From positions 62,001 to 126,000 of the forward strand of contig NZ_BAABHJ010000030.1 of NCBI RefSeq assembly GCF_039542035.1: a DNA stretch of 64,000 nt. The letters run 5' to 3'. Shown piece by piece: positions 7,991 to 16,602 of the stretch. This DNA is from Actinoallomurus liliacearum (GTDB lineage: Bacteria > Actinomycetota > Actinomycetes > Streptosporangiales > Streptosporangiaceae). Every line of letters starts with the position of its first letter. Positions within the stretch are counted from its first letter, which is position 1. The translations under genes and the position numbers were made by a program. The notes under the pieces are model-generated. The model ran no database searches, was not told the DNA's origin, and saw nothing but the letters and a program-made list of their open reading frames with translations.

Positions 7991-8609
7991 GCAGGCCGCG
8001 TTCGAGGGCCACGACCACGGCGTGGGTGCGGTCGCCGACGTCGAGCTTGGCGAAGATGCGCAGCAGGTGGGTCTTCACCGTCGCCTCGGCGATGACCAGC
8101 CGGTTGCCGATGTCGGCGTTGGAGAGGCCGTCGGCCACGGCGCGCAGGACGTCGATCTCGCGGGCGGTCAGCGCGACGGGGGCGGGTCGGCGCATGCGGG
8201 CCACGAGCTTCTGAGCGACCTTGGGGGCGAGGACGGTCTCGCCTCGGGCGGCGGCCTGGACGGCGTCGATGAGCTGGTCGCGGGTGGTGTCCTTGAGCAG
8301 GTAGCCGACGGCCCCGGCCTCGACGGCGCGTTCGATGTCGGTGTCGGTGTCGTAGGTGGTGAGGATCAGCACCCGGGTGCGGGTGGGGCCCGCGACGATC
8401 GTGGCGGTGGCCTCGACGCCGTCCAAGACGGGCATGCGCAGGTCGAGCAGGGCCACGTCGGGGGCGTGCCGTTCGACGAGGGCGAGGGCCTCGCGCCCGT
8501 CGGAGGCCTCGCCGACGACGGCGATGGCGGGGTCGGCGGCGAGCAGGGCGAGAACGCCCGCGCGCATGGCCGGGTGGTCGTCGGCCACGATGACGCGCAG
8601 CGGGGTCAT
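7977..8609 (-). CDS. NarL/LuxR-family response regulator
   Basis: This 210-aa protein has an N-terminal receiver domain (RVIVADDHPAMRAGVLALLA, phospho-acceptor Asp in DVALLDLRMPVLDG, Lys in YLLKDTTRD). The C-terminus is a LuxR-type HTH (LTAREIDVLRAVADGLSNAD, then EATVKTHLLRIFAKL). Its ATG overlaps the stop of the histidine kinase by 4 bp, so the two are coupled and form a cognate pair. Together with the upstream MMPL gene they form one three-gene unit inside the transposon, probably controlling exporter expression. Confidence 0.93.
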   Translation of the reverse strand: MTPLRVIVADDHPAMRAGVLALLAADPAIAVVGEASDGREALALVERHAPDVALLDLRMPVLDGVEATATIVAGPTRTRVLILTTYDTDTDIERAVEAGAVGYLLKDTTRDQLIDAVQAAARGETVLAPKVAQKLVARMRRPAPVALTAREIDVLRAVADGLSNADIGNRLVIAEATVKTHLLRIFAKLDVGDRTHAVVVALERGLLTRP

Positions 8610-9745
8610 GGTCGGTCCTCCACGGGGAGCACGGCGAGAACACGGGTGCCGTCGCCGATCGAACTGGTAACGGTGAGCTCGCCGCCCAGATCCTCCAGCC
8701 GACGGCGCATTCCGGCCAGGCCGAAGCCGCTGCTGTCCTCGACCGCGAAGCCGCGTCCGTCGTCGGTGACCTCCAACTCGACGCGCTGCGGATGCCCCTC
8801 CAGGACGACGCCGACGGTTGACGCGGCGGCGTGCTTGCGGATGTTGGCCAGCGACTCCTGCGTGCAGCGCAGCAGCGCGATCCGAGTGGGCTGGTCACAG
8901 TCGAGATCGGCCAGTTCGGCGTGGACGGTGAGGCCGGTGTCCTCGGCGAAGCGGTCCACGGTGCGACGCAGGGTACGGGCGATCGAGCCGGGTGCGATCA
9001 TCTCCTTCGGGGATGAGCCGACCAGCACGCGTGCCTCGGCCAGGTTCTCGCGCGCGATGCGCTCGATCGACAGCAGCCGGGAGGCCGTGTCCGCGTGGAC
9101 GTCCGAACGCGCGGCCTCGGCGAGGACGACGATGGACGCGAGCCCTTGGGCGAGGGTGTCGTGGATCTCCCGGGCCATGCGTTCACGTTCCTCCGCCGCG
9201 CCCTGCCGCCGGTGGGCCTCGGCGAGTTCCGATCGGGCGTCGGCGAGTTGTTCCCCGAGGCGTTCGGCGCGCTGCTCGGCACGTTCGAGCCACCGGCGGA
9301 TGGTCAGCGCGAGGATCGTTCCGACCCCGTAAGCGAACAGCGTCACGACCGCGTTGCCGCTGACCGGTTCCCCGCCCCGCAGGATGGCACCGACCAGGGC
9401 GGCGCCTGCGGCGAGGCCACTGAGCCCGATCGACTGCAGGACCGTCCGCGCGGTGAGCCAGAAGAGCGGAAACGAGACGATGTAGAGGGAGGCCGCTCCG
9501 TACTGCAGATAGGACACCGCGCCGATCCCTGCGGCGAGCACCCACAGGAACCAGGGGACGCGACGGCCCGGCAGGCGCAGTGACACCGCGTAGGCCGCCC
9601 CGAGCATCGCCGGCACGCCCAACGCCCAGTTCCGCAGGCCCGCCGGGACGTCGTGGGCGGCGACGAGTTCGGGCCCCAGCCCGAACAGGACCCACAGGAC
9701 GGCATTCCAGCGCAGTATGCGGGACTGGTCGTCGGGGAGTCGCAC
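8606..9745 (-). CDS. Sensor histidine kinase (NarX/DesK type)
   Basis: This 379-aa kinase starts at GTG (VRLPDDQSRILRWN). Four to five membrane helices occupy residues 12-145. A coiled-coil linker (RWLERAEQRAERLGEQLADA) leads to the HisKA_3 box MAREIHDTLAQGLASIVVLA with the phospho-accepting His. A HATPase follows, with VTDDGRGF and the GFGLAGMRRRLEDLGG lid. There is no large extracellular sensor, so it probably senses membrane state or a lipophilic compound. The gene starts 6 bp after the MMPL stop and overlaps the response regulator. Confidence 0.92.
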   Translation of the reverse strand: MRLPDDQSRILRWNAVLWVLFGLGPELVAAHDVPAGLRNWALGVPAMLGAAYAVSLRLPGRRVPWFLWVLAAGIGAVSYLQYGAASLYIVSFPLFWLTARTVLQSIGLSGLAAGAALVGAILRGGEPVSGNAVVTLFAYGVGTILALTIRRWLERAEQRAERLGEQLADARSELAEAHRRQGAAEERERMAREIHDTLAQGLASIVVLAEAARSDVHADTASRLLSIERIARENLAEARVLVGSSPKEMIAPGSIARTLRRTVDRFAEDTGLTVHAELADLDCDQPTRIALLRCTQESLANIRKHAAASTVGVVLEGHPQRVELEVTDDGRGFAVEDSSGFGLAGMRRRLEDLGGELTVTSSIGDGTRVLAVLPVEDRP

Positions 9746-9751
9746 GATTGA

Positions 9752-11911
9752 TCAGCCTACGGTCTGCATCGAGCGTCCTTCGCGGCCGGTGTCCGCCGTA
9801 CGGCGGCGCGACGGCCACCAGGCGGCCTCGCCGAGCAGCAGCATCAGCGCGGGCAGGAGCACCAGCCGGATCACGAAGGCGTCCAGGAGTACCGCGAACG
9901 CCAGGCTGAACCCGATCTGTTTCATCTCGATCAGGTGCAGCGGGACGAAGCTGGCGAAGACCGTCACCATCACCACCGCCGCGCTGGTCACCACGCCCGC
10001 CGACGAACCGATGCCGTCGAGCACGGCTCGGCGGGCGGGCACGCCACGCCGCACCGCCTCCTGGATCCGGCTGAGCGTGAACACCTGGTAGTCCATCGAC
10101 AGCCCGAACAGGATCACGAACAGGAACAGCGGCACCCGGGACCCGATCGACCCCATCGAGGTGAAGCCGAGCAGCCCCTCGGCCCAGCGGTACTGGAACA
10201 CCGCCGTGAGCACGCCCAGGGATGCCGCGGCTGACAGCAGGTTCAGCACGACACCGACCAGCCCGAGCACGACCGAGCGGAACGCCAGCACGGTGATGAC
10301 GAAGGTGACCAGCAGGAGCGCACCCAGGATCGTCGGCAGCCGCTGCTTCTGATGGTCGGGGTAGTCGGCGGAGCGGGCGACGTTTCCGGTCACCGCTGCC
10401 TCTGCCCCGTCCAATTTCCCCACGGTCGCCGGGACGTACTCCGCCCGCAGACGCTTAAGTGACTCCTGCGCCCGCTTCTCACTCGGGTAGGCGGGAACCG
10501 ACACTTCCAGCACGGTGATTCGGCGGTCGGCCGAGACCCGGATCCGGGTCTGCCCGCCGAACAACGGGTCGGTCTTCACTCGTCCGGCCAGGGCTTCCAG
10601 TGACACGCGCACCTGCGCCCGCCGGGACGCGTCAGCCCGGACGACGACTTGGTTGGTCGACTTCAGCTCCGGGAACGCCGCGGTGATTCTGTCGCCGGCC
10701 CGCATGGCGGCCAACTGGCGCGAGAAGGTCTCCTGCCCGACATCGGTCAGCTTCAGGCCCACCAGCGGCGCCGCCAGGGCGAGCATCGCGGCCACCGCGA
10801 CGCCCAGCGTGAACATCGGGCGCCTGGCGACCGAGTCCAGAACGGACGAGGTGAGTGCTGGGCCTCGCGTGTGCGCTGGGCCCCGCGTGTGCCGCCGGGA
10901 CGCGCGAGCGCCGAGCTTGGCCAGCAGCGCGGGCAGGATGGTCAGTGAGCTGACCACAGCGGCGACGGTGACCACAATGGCACCGGTAGCCAGCGAGTCG
11001 AAGATCACGTCGCCCGACAGGTACAGCGTCGCGCTGGACGCGGCGACCGCCAGCCCCGACACCACCACCGCGCGCCCCGAGGTCGCCGCCGCCAGCTCCA
11101 CCACGGTCGCCGACGACAGCGTCCCACCCGACCGGGCGTGTTCCTCGCGATCCCGCTTGAGATAGAACAGCGTGTAGTCCACCCCTACCGCCATGCCGAT
11201 GAGCAGGATGACGTTGGTGCCGACGCCCGCGTCCGGGAACACGTGCGAGGCCAGCTTCGACAGCCCCACTCCCGCGATGATCGAGGACACCGCCAGCAGC
11301 AGCGGCACGACCGCCATCACCACCGACCGGAACACCAACAACAGCACGATCAGGGTCACCGGCAGTGCGAACATCTCGGTGCGGGACAGGTCTTCGCCGC
11401 GCTGCCCATCGACGTCCTTGTCGATGGACGGGCTGCCGGACTCATCCACTCGCAGATCGGGATTGGCCTTCTGCACCTGGCCGGTCTGCGCGAGCAGCGC
11501 GTCAACGTGTTCCGTGCCCTCCAGTTCGGGGCCCGTCATCGTCACGTCCACCCGGACGGCCCGCCGGTCGGCCGACCACACCGGCGCGCCCACCGACTCG
11601 ACCTCCGCGAGCCGCGACATCCGCTCGCGTATGTCCCGGGCGACCGCCTCGCCTCGAGCCGCGTCCAGGCTTCCCGGCCCCCGCATCGATATCAGGACAC
11701 GTTCGAGTGGCTTCTGTTGGAGGCCGCCCTGCGTGGCCAGCGCCTCGGCACGTCCGGCCTCGCCGACCCGGTAGTCCTCGGTCGTGGCCGCCTTCCCGCC
11801 GACGGCCATCCCGGCGCCGAGACAGACCATCACGAACAGGATCCGTCCGGCGATCGCACGCCAGGGATGGTGGGCGCTCCATCGCGCCACTCGCACTGAG
11901 GGGTTCGTCAT
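9752..11911 (-). CDS. MMPL-family RND transporter
   Basis: This 719-aa membrane exporter has the duplicated RND topology: helix 1 (residues 18-38), a large periplasmic-side loop, five helices, then a repeat of the same plan. The family core motifs GVDYTLFYLKRDREE and SMDYQVFTLSRIQEA lie in the two halves. MMPL proteins export lipids, siderophores or hydrophobic drugs by proton motive force. It is the first gene of the MMPL-kinase-regulator unit. Upstream lies an 18-bp perfect palindrome. As transposon cargo it may confer export-based tolerance, but the substrate is unknown. Confidence 0.92.
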   Translation of the reverse strand: MTNPSVRVARWSAHHPWRAIAGRILFVMVCLGAGMAVGGKAATTEDYRVGEAGRAEALATQGGLQQKPLERVLISMRGPGSLDAARGEAVARDIRERMSRLAEVESVGAPVWSADRRAVRVDVTMTGPELEGTEHVDALLAQTGQVQKANPDLRVDESGSPSIDKDVDGQRGEDLSRTEMFALPVTLIVLLLVFRSVVMAVVPLLLAVSSIIAGVGLSKLASHVFPDAGVGTNVILLIGMAVGVDYTLFYLKRDREEHARSGGTLSSATVVELAAATSGRAVVVSGLAVAASSATLYLSGDVIFDSLATGAIVVTVAAVVSSLTILPALLAKLGARASRRHTRGPAHTRGPALTSSVLDSVARRPMFTLGVAVAAMLALAAPLVGLKLTDVGQETFSRQLAAMRAGDRITAAFPELKSTNQVVVRADASRRAQVRVSLEALAGRVKTDPLFGGQTRIRVSADRRITVLEVSVPAYPSEKRAQESLKRLRAEYVPATVGKLDGAEAAVTGNVARSADYPDHQKQRLPTILGALLLVTFVITVLAFRSVVLGLVGVVLNLLSAAASLGVLTAVFQYRWAEGLLGFTSMGSIGSRVPLFLFVILFGLSMDYQVFTLSRIQEAVRRGVPARRAVLDGIGSSAGVVTSAAVVMVTVFASFVPLHLIEMKQIGFSLAFAVLLDAFVIRLVLLPALMLLLGEAAWWPSRRRTADTGREGRSMQTVG

Positions 11912-11970
11912 GCGATCAAGCCTGGTCGCGGGCCCCCTTCCCCCGACAGCATCGACCGGCTGAACCTGCC

Positions 11971-11988
11971 GTCCACCGATCGGTGGAC
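11971..11988. promoter_or_regulatory. 18-bp perfect palindrome upstream of MMPL gene
   Basis: GTCCACCGATCGGTGGAC is fully self-complementary and sits 60 bp upstream of the MMPL start, in the divergent interval to the broken gene at 12014. Such a spacerless palindrome is typical of TetR-family operators. No TetR gene remains nearby, so the binding protein may have been lost or acts in trans. Confidence 0.6.
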
Positions 11989-12013
11989 AAGATCAGGCGG
12001 GGATGCTGGCCGG

Positions 12014-12474
12014 ATGAACGATCCGGCCTGGAAGATCCGGCCCTTCGCGGGCATCAGCGGGTTCGGCGTGGAGGTCGACTTCGGCGCACGGCGCGACGAG
12101 GTCACCGCCGCCTTCGCGGAGCGGTTCGGCGACGACCTCGGTACGGTCCGCCCCTTCCGCAAAGCCTCCTGGGACGTCGGATCTGCGACTAGCACGTCGC
12201 GGGCGACCTCATCCTCTTCTACGACGACCACGATCGGCTGTACTACATCGAGTTCGGCTCCCGCGCGCCGGTCCGCTTCGACGGGATCGCGTTCGCCGGC
12301 CGCCCGTACGACGACGTCGTGGCGGAGCTGACCGCCCACGAGCACGATCCGGTCGAGACCGACGCGGGGCACACGGCGTACGCGGTCGGCATCGCGCTGA
12401 CCAAGGGCGGAGACGGTGAGGTCGGCACGGTGGGCGTCTTCCCCGAGCGTCCCCGGCTGTCCGCACCCCCGCCG
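12014..12474 (+). pseudogene. Broken gene for small unknown protein
   Basis: The first frame reads MNDPAWKIRPFAGISGFGVE to FRKASWDVGS near 12182. A second frame resumes after an in-frame TAG with HVAGDLILFYDDHDRLYYIE and runs through DVVAELTAHEHDPVETDAGH to about VGVFPERPRLS. Both parts clearly belong to one alpha/beta protein of about 150 residues. A frameshift or small indel plus the TAG near 12190 inactivates it. The true 3' end is uncertain because the frame runs on into unrelated sequence. I do not recognise the family. Confidence 0.6.
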
Positions 12475-12749
12475 ACCAGCCCGTTGCCCCTTTCAGGCTT
12501 ATCTTGGAACCGGCGCGGATTGCATCCGTTGCGAATACGTACCGCAGTGCGGTCCTTGCGTCGGCTTGCTGTGCTCGGGGCCTGTGAGCTGGCCGTTCGT
12601 GGCTATGCGCAGGGGTGTCGAGAATGGCGATGCGCTTGTGGCCGGTGTGGCTGGTTGGCCGGGTCCGGCCGATTGACCTGCATGCCATTCGCCGGGTCGC
12701 GTCTGGTGCGAGCATCTCGCATCAGATGCGATCGACGGAGCGTGACGAG

Positions 12750-13860
12750 ATGGGGACGGATCTTCCGGGTTCGGCTCGGTTGCAGCTGGCGGCCGGGGTG
12801 CCGCTGCTGCGGCCCGAGGAGCAGGTGTTCGAGGCGATGCTGACCGGCTGGCGGAACCAGCAGCTGGCCCGCAACCTGGCGTTCTCCACGATTGAGGGCC
12901 GGGAGAAGCGGGTGCGGGCCTTCGCCCGGCATTGCGAGGCGTTCCCATGGGAGTGGAGTCATCAGCTCGCGGATGAGTGGTTCACCGACATCCGGGCGGT
13001 GCGCGGCAACGCCCGTTCCACGCTGCGGTCCTACCAGGAGGCGCTGCGCTCGTTCTGCACCTACCTGGTCGACCCGGCCTACGGCTGGGCCGACCAGTGC
13101 CAGACCCGGTTCGGCACGCACCCGGTGCAGGTCGTCACCGAGGTCAACACCGCCGTCCACGTCCAGGAGTACGAGGGCGAGCCGACGAAGCGGGCCTTCA
13201 CCATCGATGAGCTGGAGGCGTTCTTCGACCACGCCGACCAGCAGGTCACCCGGATCCGAGGCCGGGGCCGCAAGGGCTGGCTGCCGGCGTTCCGCGACGC
13301 GACGTTGTTCAAGGTCGCGTACGCGTTCGGGCTGCGCCGCAACGAGACCCGCATGCTGGACGTCGCCGACTTTAGCGCCAACCCGCAGGGGCCGGAGTTC
13401 GGCGAGTACGGCGTGCTGGACGTCCGCCACGGCAAGGCCAAGAAGGGCGCCACCCAAGCGCCGCGGCGTGCTGACGGTCTGGCCCTGGTCGGCGGAGATC
13501 GTCGAGCAGTGGGTGACCGAGGCCCGGCCGCTCATGGCCGCCGAAGGCAACCCCGCTCTTTGGCCGTCCGAGCGCGGGCGGCGGATCGGAGTGAAACGCC
13601 TGGACTCCCGGTTCGCCGCCTACCGCGACGAGCTCGGCCTGGATCCCGGCGTCGACTTCCACAGTCTTCGCAGGTCATACGCCACGCACCTGATCGAATC
13701 AGGCATGGACGCGCTGTTCGTCCAAGCTCAACTCGGCCACGAGGTCGCCAGCACCACCGCTCTTTACACCTGCGTGTCATCGGACTTCCGCACCCGCACA
13801 CTGCGGCGGGCCCTGGACCAGACCCTGGACGCCGCACTACGAGAGCGGAGCGCCCGATGA
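12750..13860 (+). pseudogene. Tyrosine recombinase/integrase, frameshifted
   Basis: The start ATG at 12750 follows GGAG and gives MGTDLPGSARLQLAAGVPLL. The N-terminal SAM-like core-binding region spans about residues 25-110 (GNARSTLRSYQEALRSFCTY). The catalytic domain holds the first Arg in YAFGLRRNETRMLDVADF. Near 13455-13465, after GKAKKGA, the frame shifts and the rest continues as PKRRGVLTVWPWSAEIVEQW. It ends with HSLRRSYATHLIE (His-x-x-Arg), LGHE and the nucleophile Tyr in ALYTCVS. All catalytic residues exist but in two frames. This may be a true mutation, a sequencing error or, less likely, programmed frameshifting. It overlaps the next gene by ATGA. Confidence 0.8.
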
Positions 13861-14195
13861 CCGCAAAACGCCAGGTCAGCTACCGATGGCGGCTGCGGGA
13901 ACTCATGGCCACCCGCGGCATGTTTTCCACCACCGAGCTGGTCCCGCTGCTGACCGACCGCGGAATCAAGCTGTCGGCCTCCCAGGTCCACCGCCTGGTC
14001 ACCGGCACCCCCGAACGATTGTCACTACCCGTGCTGGCCGCGCTGTGTGACATCCTCGAGGTCACCCCCGCCGACCTCATCGCCACCAAGGCCGAGAACC
14101 GCGACGTCCGCCGCACCGGCACCACCGGCGACCTGCGCGCCGTCGATACCACGGCGATCCGGCCCAAGCGGGCCCGCCTGCGGCCCGACCCGTGA
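13857..14195 (+). CDS. XRE/Cro-type helix-turn-helix protein of recombinase trio
   Basis: This 112-aa protein has a Cro/C1-type HTH over residues 8-75 (WRLRELMATRGMFSTTELVP, then IKLSASQVHRLVTGTPERLS, then LAALCDILEVTPADLI). The C-terminal tail is basic and disordered (RPKRARLRPDP). The ATG overlaps the recombinase stop, and the TGA overlaps the GTG of the zinc-ribbon gene. The three genes are therefore one coupled unit. It probably acts as a regulator or directionality factor for the recombinases. Confidence 0.85.
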   Translation: MTAKRQVSYRWRLRELMATRGMFSTTELVPLLTDRGIKLSASQVHRLVTGTPERLSLPVLAALCDILEVTPADLIATKAENRDVRRTGTTGDLRAVDTTAIRPKRARLRPDP

Positions 14196-15655
14196 CCCGC
14201 CCGGCCACCGACGAGGTTCACGGCGACCGGCCGCGGTGCGTTCGCTGCGGCCGGCTTCCCGGCTGGCTGCATCGCTGGCCCGAGGGCGTCGTCTGCTCCA
14301 CCTGCTGCAACGACGCGCTGGAGGTCCAGGGCCGGTGCGCCGACTGCGGCGCTGAGCGGATGACGCCTGGAATCGCCGCCGGCGGCGGGCGGCTCTGCGT
14401 CGACTGCGCCGGGATTCCGGGCAACTTCTTCTGCATCCGGTGCGGGCACGAAGGGCTCCGTCAACGCGACCACGTCTGCCGCCGCTGCATCCTCACCGAG
14501 ATGCTTCGCGACGTCCTGGACGATGGCACCGGCCAGGTCAGCTCGGCGCTGCTGCCACTGTTCGACGGGCTCCGGCAGGTCGGGCGCCCACTGGGCTGCC
14601 AGACCTGGCTGCGCACCGAACACGTCCAGCGGATGCTGCGGAGCCTGGCCCGCGGCCGCACGCCTCTCACCCACGAGGGCCTCAGCATGCTCGGTGCTCC
14701 GCGGACGGTTGCCTATCTGCGTGACCTGTTGATGAAGTACGGCCTGCTCCCGGTCCGTGACCGGCACCTGCTGATGTTCGAATCATGGCTGGTCGGCCAC
14801 CTGGCCGCCGTCGACGACGCTGACCAACGCACGCTGCTCAACCAGTACGCCACCTGGGATGTCCTGCGCAAACTCCGCGAGTCCGCCGCCCGCGGACCGC
14901 TCGGCCCATCACGTGACAGCACCGCCCGCGACAAGATCCGCAAGGCCACCGAGTTTCTGAGGTTCCTCTCCGACCGGGGCCGCACCGCCGCCCAGTGCAC
15001 GCAGGCCGACCTGGACGCATGGCACGCCGAGCACCGCCTCGCCCGGCGCCACGCACAACAGTTCCTGCGCTGGTGCATGCGAACCGGGAACATGCCCCGC
15101 CTGACCATCCCGAACATCTCCACGCGCAACCCGGCGCCGCTCGACCAGCACCGCCGGATCACGTTGATCCGACGAGCCGTCACCGACGAGCAGATCCCGG
15201 CGATGGACCGGGTCACAGCGATACTCCTACTGCTCTACGCCCAGCCCATCACCAAGATCGTCCAACTCACCCTCGACGACATCACCAGCCACGACGGCCA
15301 GATCCTGCTCCGGCTCGGTGACCCACCCACCCCGGTGCCCGAACCCTTCGCTCAGATCCTGCTCGCCCACACAGCGGCCCGCCCGAACACCAAGACCGCG
15401 ACCAACCCCGACAGCCGCTGGCTGTTCCCCGGACGACGTGCCGGCCAGCCCGTCCACCCCAGCACCATCGAGCAACGGCTCCGCGACCTCGGCTTCACAC
15501 CGGGCCGGGCCCGCACCTCAGCGATCCGCCACCTCGTCCTGCAAGCCCCAGCCCCCGTCGTCGCCAGCATGCTCGGCTACAACAACGAAAGCCTCACCAT
15601 CATCGCCGCCGAAGCCGCCGGCCCCTGGAGCCGCTACGCCCCCGGCGATCATTGA
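14192..15655 (+). CDS. Zinc-ribbon tyrosine-recombinase-like protein
   Basis: This 487-aa protein has a cysteine-rich N-terminus (residues 15-100) with CVRCG, CSTCC, CADCG, CVDCA, CIRCG and CRRC, enough for three zinc sites. A recombinase-like region follows: an N-terminal core-binding-like helical part (residues 240-320) and a catalytic-like fold with YAQPITKIVQLTLDDI, SAIRHLVLQ, LGYNNESLTI and a late Tyr in WSRYAPGDH. The usual first catalytic Arg position reads Pro/Thr, and the His-x-x-Arg box is altered. It is therefore probably a non-catalytic partner or DNA-binding architectural subunit. The GTG start overlaps the HTH gene by 4 bp. The 3' end overlaps the S1 gene tail-to-tail by 7 bp. 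Confidence 0.8.
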   Translation: MTRPATDEVHGDRPRCVRCGRLPGWLHRWPEGVVCSTCCNDALEVQGRCADCGAERMTPGIAAGGGRLCVDCAGIPGNFFCIRCGHEGLRQRDHVCRRCILTEMLRDVLDDGTGQVSSALLPLFDGLRQVGRPLGCQTWLRTEHVQRMLRSLARGRTPLTHEGLSMLGAPRTVAYLRDLLMKYGLLPVRDRHLLMFESWLVGHLAAVDDADQRTLLNQYATWDVLRKLRESAARGPLGPSRDSTARDKIRKATEFLRFLSDRGRTAAQCTQADLDAWHAEHRLARRHAQQFLRWCMRTGNMPRLTIPNISTRNPAPLDQHRRITLIRRAVTDEQIPAMDRVTAILLLLYAQPITKIVQLTLDDITSHDGQILLRLGDPPTPVPEPFAQILLAHTAARPNTKTATNPDSRWLFPGRRAGQPVHPSTIEQRLRDLGFTPGRARTSAIRHLVLQAPAPVVASMLGYNNESLTIIAAEAAGPWSRYAPGDH

Positions 15656-16155
15656 ATGAACTCGAGCCTCATACGGTGATGCCCGAGATTGATGTCGCTG
15701 ATGCGGACCGTCAGTTCCTCGCCCTCGGCAGGCAACTGCTCATCCGGGAACTCGGAGATGTGGACCAAGCCTTCGATGCCGTCAGCCACAGCAACGAAGG
15801 CACCGAATGGAACGAGCCTGGTCACAGGCCCGCTCAGCACCTCACCGAGCTGAGTCCGGGCGATCTCCTTCCACGGGTCCTCCTGCAGCGCCTTCAATGA
15901 CAGCGACATCCGCTCCCGCTCGAGATCGACATCCAGAACCATGACGGTGACGTCTTGGCCGACCTGCACTACCTCCGATACATCAGTGAAACGGCGCCAC
16001 GACAGCTCGGTCACGTTCACCAGGCCTTTAGCCCCACCAAGATCCACGAACGCACCAAATCGTTCAATGGACGCAACCACTCCCCGACGGACCTGCCCCT
16101 GCTCCAGAGTCCTCAGGAACTCTAGAACGGCCTCGACCTTCCGATCTTCGCCCAT
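15649..16155 (-). CDS. S1 RNA-binding domain protein
   Basis: This 168-aa protein has two S1-type OB folds. Residues 19-92 read GQVRRGVVASIERFGAFVDL, then GLVNVTELSWRRFTDVSEVV and RERMSLSLKA. Residues 101-168 read GEVLSGPVTRLVPFGAFVAV, then GLVHISEF. It resembles a two-repeat fragment of ribosomal protein S1 but begins with its own short helix (MGEDRKVEAVLEFLRTLEQG). Stand-alone S1 proteins bind RNA in translation or decay. Its presence inside a transposon is unusual. It is convergent with the zinc-ribbon recombinase gene. Confidence 0.87.
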   Translation of the reverse strand: MGEDRKVEAVLEFLRTLEQGQVRRGVVASIERFGAFVDLGGAKGLVNVTELSWRRFTDVSEVVQVGQDVTVMVLDVDLERERMSLSLKALQEDPWKEIARTQLGEVLSGPVTRLVPFGAFVAVADGIEGLVHISEFPDEQLPAEGEELTVRISDINLGHHRMRLEFIQ

Positions 16156-16391
16156 ATCGCCCCGACACTACGGGCGGATGACCACGGACAGCAATCTCCG
16201 CCGCGGATTCTCACGAACACGTCCTCTTCGAGCGCGCACTTCCGGGCGAGAAGACCTCGCCCTCACCGCCGAAGAAGCCGCCGAACCCCTTGGCGCCGCT
16301 ACTCCTCGGCGACCACACACCGTGACCGATCAGGCCCTCCATCCAACGAATACAAGCCAGACGGTTACGAGACTTCACCAGTTCTGCCCCC

Positions 16392-16544
16392 CACCACACC
16401 TTCGCCACCCGGCTCCGCCAAGGCGGCGCGGACCCCGCCCGGGTCCAAGCCCTGCTCGGTCACTCATCTCTGGACACCTCGACGCGGTACTTCCGAGCCG
16501 GCCAGACCGAACAAGCCGAAATCGTCGACCGCGTCTTCGAATAA
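16392..16544 (+). pseudogene. C-terminal remnant of a second tyrosine integrase
   Basis: The frame reads HHTFATRLRQGGADPARVQA then LLGHSSLDTSTRYFRAGQTE and stops at TAA 16542-16544. That TAA lies inside the right inverted repeat. It contains the His-x-x-Arg, the LGH box and the Tyr of a XerD-like recombinase, but nothing upstream. The 236 bp between it and the S1 gene show no other recognisable gene. It was probably the element's own resolvase/integrase, adjacent to the end. Confidence 0.75.
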
Positions 16545-16597
16545 CCCCAGATCAGACACAGGTTCGCTGGATTTTCCGCGTTCGCTACGGCTACCCC
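16538..16597 (-). repeat. Right terminal inverted repeat
   Basis: The reverse complement starts GGGGTAGCCGTAGCGAACG and pairs with the left repeat at 51 of 60 positions. The innermost 13 bp (CTGGGGTTATTCG) are identical on both sides. The stop codon of the integrase remnant lies within it. Confidence 0.85.
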
Positions 16598-16602
16598 GAG
16601 TT
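16598..16602. repeat. Right copy of 5-bp target-site duplication
   Basis: GAGTT follows the terminal CCCC of the element and matches the left GGGTT at 4 of 5 bases. Confidence 0.6.

Larger units (their letters stand above)
6739..16597. mobile_element. Tn3-family transposon carrying a two-component/MMPL cargo and recombinase trio
   Basis: The element is 9,859 bp long. It is bounded by inverted repeats of about 60 bp that begin with the Tn3-typical GGGG, and a near-perfect 5-bp target duplication flanks it. It interrupts a recognisable host gene whose frame is restored when it is removed. From the left it contains: a truncated and frameshifted Tn3 transposase, the tail of an OmpR-type regulator, a NarL-type response regulator, a histidine kinase, an MMPL exporter, a broken unknown gene, a frameshifted tyrosine recombinase, an HTH protein, a zinc-ribbon recombinase-like protein, an S1-domain protein and an integrase C-terminal remnant reaching into the right repeat. 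Without an intact TnpA it should be immobile unless a related element helps in trans. Confidence 0.85.

Noticed and set aside
12615..14195. A single 526-residue recombinase-HTH fusion protein
   Set aside because: The middle part of that frame is nonsense sequence. The recombinase continues in another frame, and the HTH gene has its own ATG overlapping the recombinase stop.
16156..16391. A gene between the S1 protein and the integrase remnant
   Set aside because: Open frames exist but show no recognisable domain, and no ribosome site or natural stop fits. Best viewed as decayed integrase sequence.
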